A stretch of 64,000 nucleotides of DNA from Treponema porcinum (GTDB taxonomy: Bacteria; Spirochaetota; Spirochaetia; Treponematales; Treponemataceae). The notes below the pieces were generated by a model, which was not told where the DNA came from, made no database searches, and saw only the letters and a program-made list of their open reading frames with translations. Positions 63,767 through 64,000 of the stretch are shown in pieces (positions within the stretch are counted from its first letter, which is position 1; every line of letters begins with the position of its first letter). Location of the stretch: the NCBI RefSeq assembly GCF_900167145.1, contig NZ_FUWG01000006.1, forward strand, positions 80,244-144,243, written 5' to 3'. A program made the position numbers and the translations under genes.

Positions 63767-64000
63767 ATGAAAAAATTATTCGCTTTCATCTCCCTTTTCC
63801 TGTTGCTCGGCATCGGCAGTGCCTTTGCTGACGTAACTGTGAAAAAACTTGCCGACGGCAACGTAGAGGTTACCTTCTTCTACGGAAACCCTCGCGCTAC
63901 GGAAGTTCTCCTTGCAGGAGACTTCAACAACTGGCAGAACGGTGCCGAAGCAATGACAAAGACCGACAAGGGCTTTACTATTACAAAGACTTTCAAGGCA
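63767..64000 (+). CDS. Secreted glycogen-binding-like (CBM48/AMPK-type) protein, cut by window edge
   Basis: The first 78 codons are visible. A signal peptide (KKLFAFISLFLLLGIGSAFA, cleavage near residue 21) is followed by a sequence resembling the N-terminal beta-sandwich of isoamylase/AMPK-type carbohydrate-binding domains: VTFFYGNPRATEVLLAGDFNNWQNGAEAMTKTDKGFTITKTF, where the FNNW motif is characteristic. GGAGG lies 7 nt before the ATG. The catalytic part, if any, is outside the window. Confidence 0.8.
   Translation, partial: MKKLFAFISLFLLLGIGSAFADVTVKKLADGNVEVTFFYGNPRATEVLLAGDFNNWQNGAEAMTKTDKGFTITKTFKA

Overview
The window looks like a chromosomal segment of a host-associated or environmental Treponema-type spirochaete. 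No taxonomic marker gene is present, so the assignment rests on protein signatures. These are an RpoB with Asn at the rifampicin-critical serine site, a MurA with Asp in place of the catalytic Cys, C-terminal Ala/Pro/Glu tails on ribosomal proteins, lipobox and outer-membrane proteins of spirochaete style, and a PD-(D/E)XK 'PD-nuclease family transposase' protein. Base composition is moderate. Promoters resemble the sigma-70 consensus (several TTGACA-N17-TATAAT-like sites).

Layout. 1-1.3 kb: a leftward promoter with a hairpin-rich transcript leaving the window, tRNA-Ala, and serine acetyltransferase (cysE), all on the minus strand. 1.3-13 kb: one long plus-strand run, promoter / tRNA-Thr / rpmG / tRNA-Trp / secE / nusG / rplKAJL / rpoBC, with terminator-like hairpins after nusG, between rplJ and rplL, and between rplL and rpoB, and a strong terminator after rpoC. 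13.2-15.3 kb: a membrane protein fusing a PTS EIIC sugar-permease domain to a cyclic-di-GMP EAL domain. 15.6-32.3 kb: rpsL-rpsG, a terminator, a new promoter with a roughly 470-nt structured leader, then tuf and the S10, spc and alpha ribosomal operons through rplQ, ending with a small zinc-ribbon protein and a terminator. fusA, adk, map and infA are missing from their usual places.

32.4-42.9 kb: an orphan LivK-type lipoprotein behind a palindromic operator, peptidase T, MurA, an envelope cluster (small secreted protein, beta-barrel, FecR-domain protein, two membrane proteins) and a YfiH/PgeF-family protein. 42.9-52.6 kb (minus): one giant repetitive surface protein of about 3,235 residues. 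It is preceded by a 5' UTR that folds into a closed four-hairpin domain whose second hairpin carries an exact complement of the ribosome-binding site. I rate this as the most interesting undescribed element here. 53-62.2 kb: PTS IIA (ptsN), an unknown protein, a lytic transglycosylase, Rex with an upstream Rex-box, a cluster of perfect hairpins, serC-serA, a rhomboid protease divergent from clpS-clpA, and an ACT-domain protein. 62.3-64 kb: a PD-(D/E)XK nuclease with a 12-bp tandem repeat, and the start of a secreted carbohydrate-binding (CBM48-like) protein cut by the window edge.

Functionally, the first half is the transcription/translation core. The second half mixes cell envelope (MurA, transglycosylase, beta-barrel, giant surface protein), serine/cysteine biosynthesis (serC, serA, cysE), protein quality control (ClpS/ClpA, rhomboid), redox sensing (Rex) and PTS/c-di-GMP signalling. 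Several genes (pepT, ptsN, the rhomboid gene, clpS) have a -10 element only 6-7 nt before the start codon and no Shine-Dalgarno, suggesting leaderless mRNAs. All functional calls come from reading motifs by eye; no database search was run.
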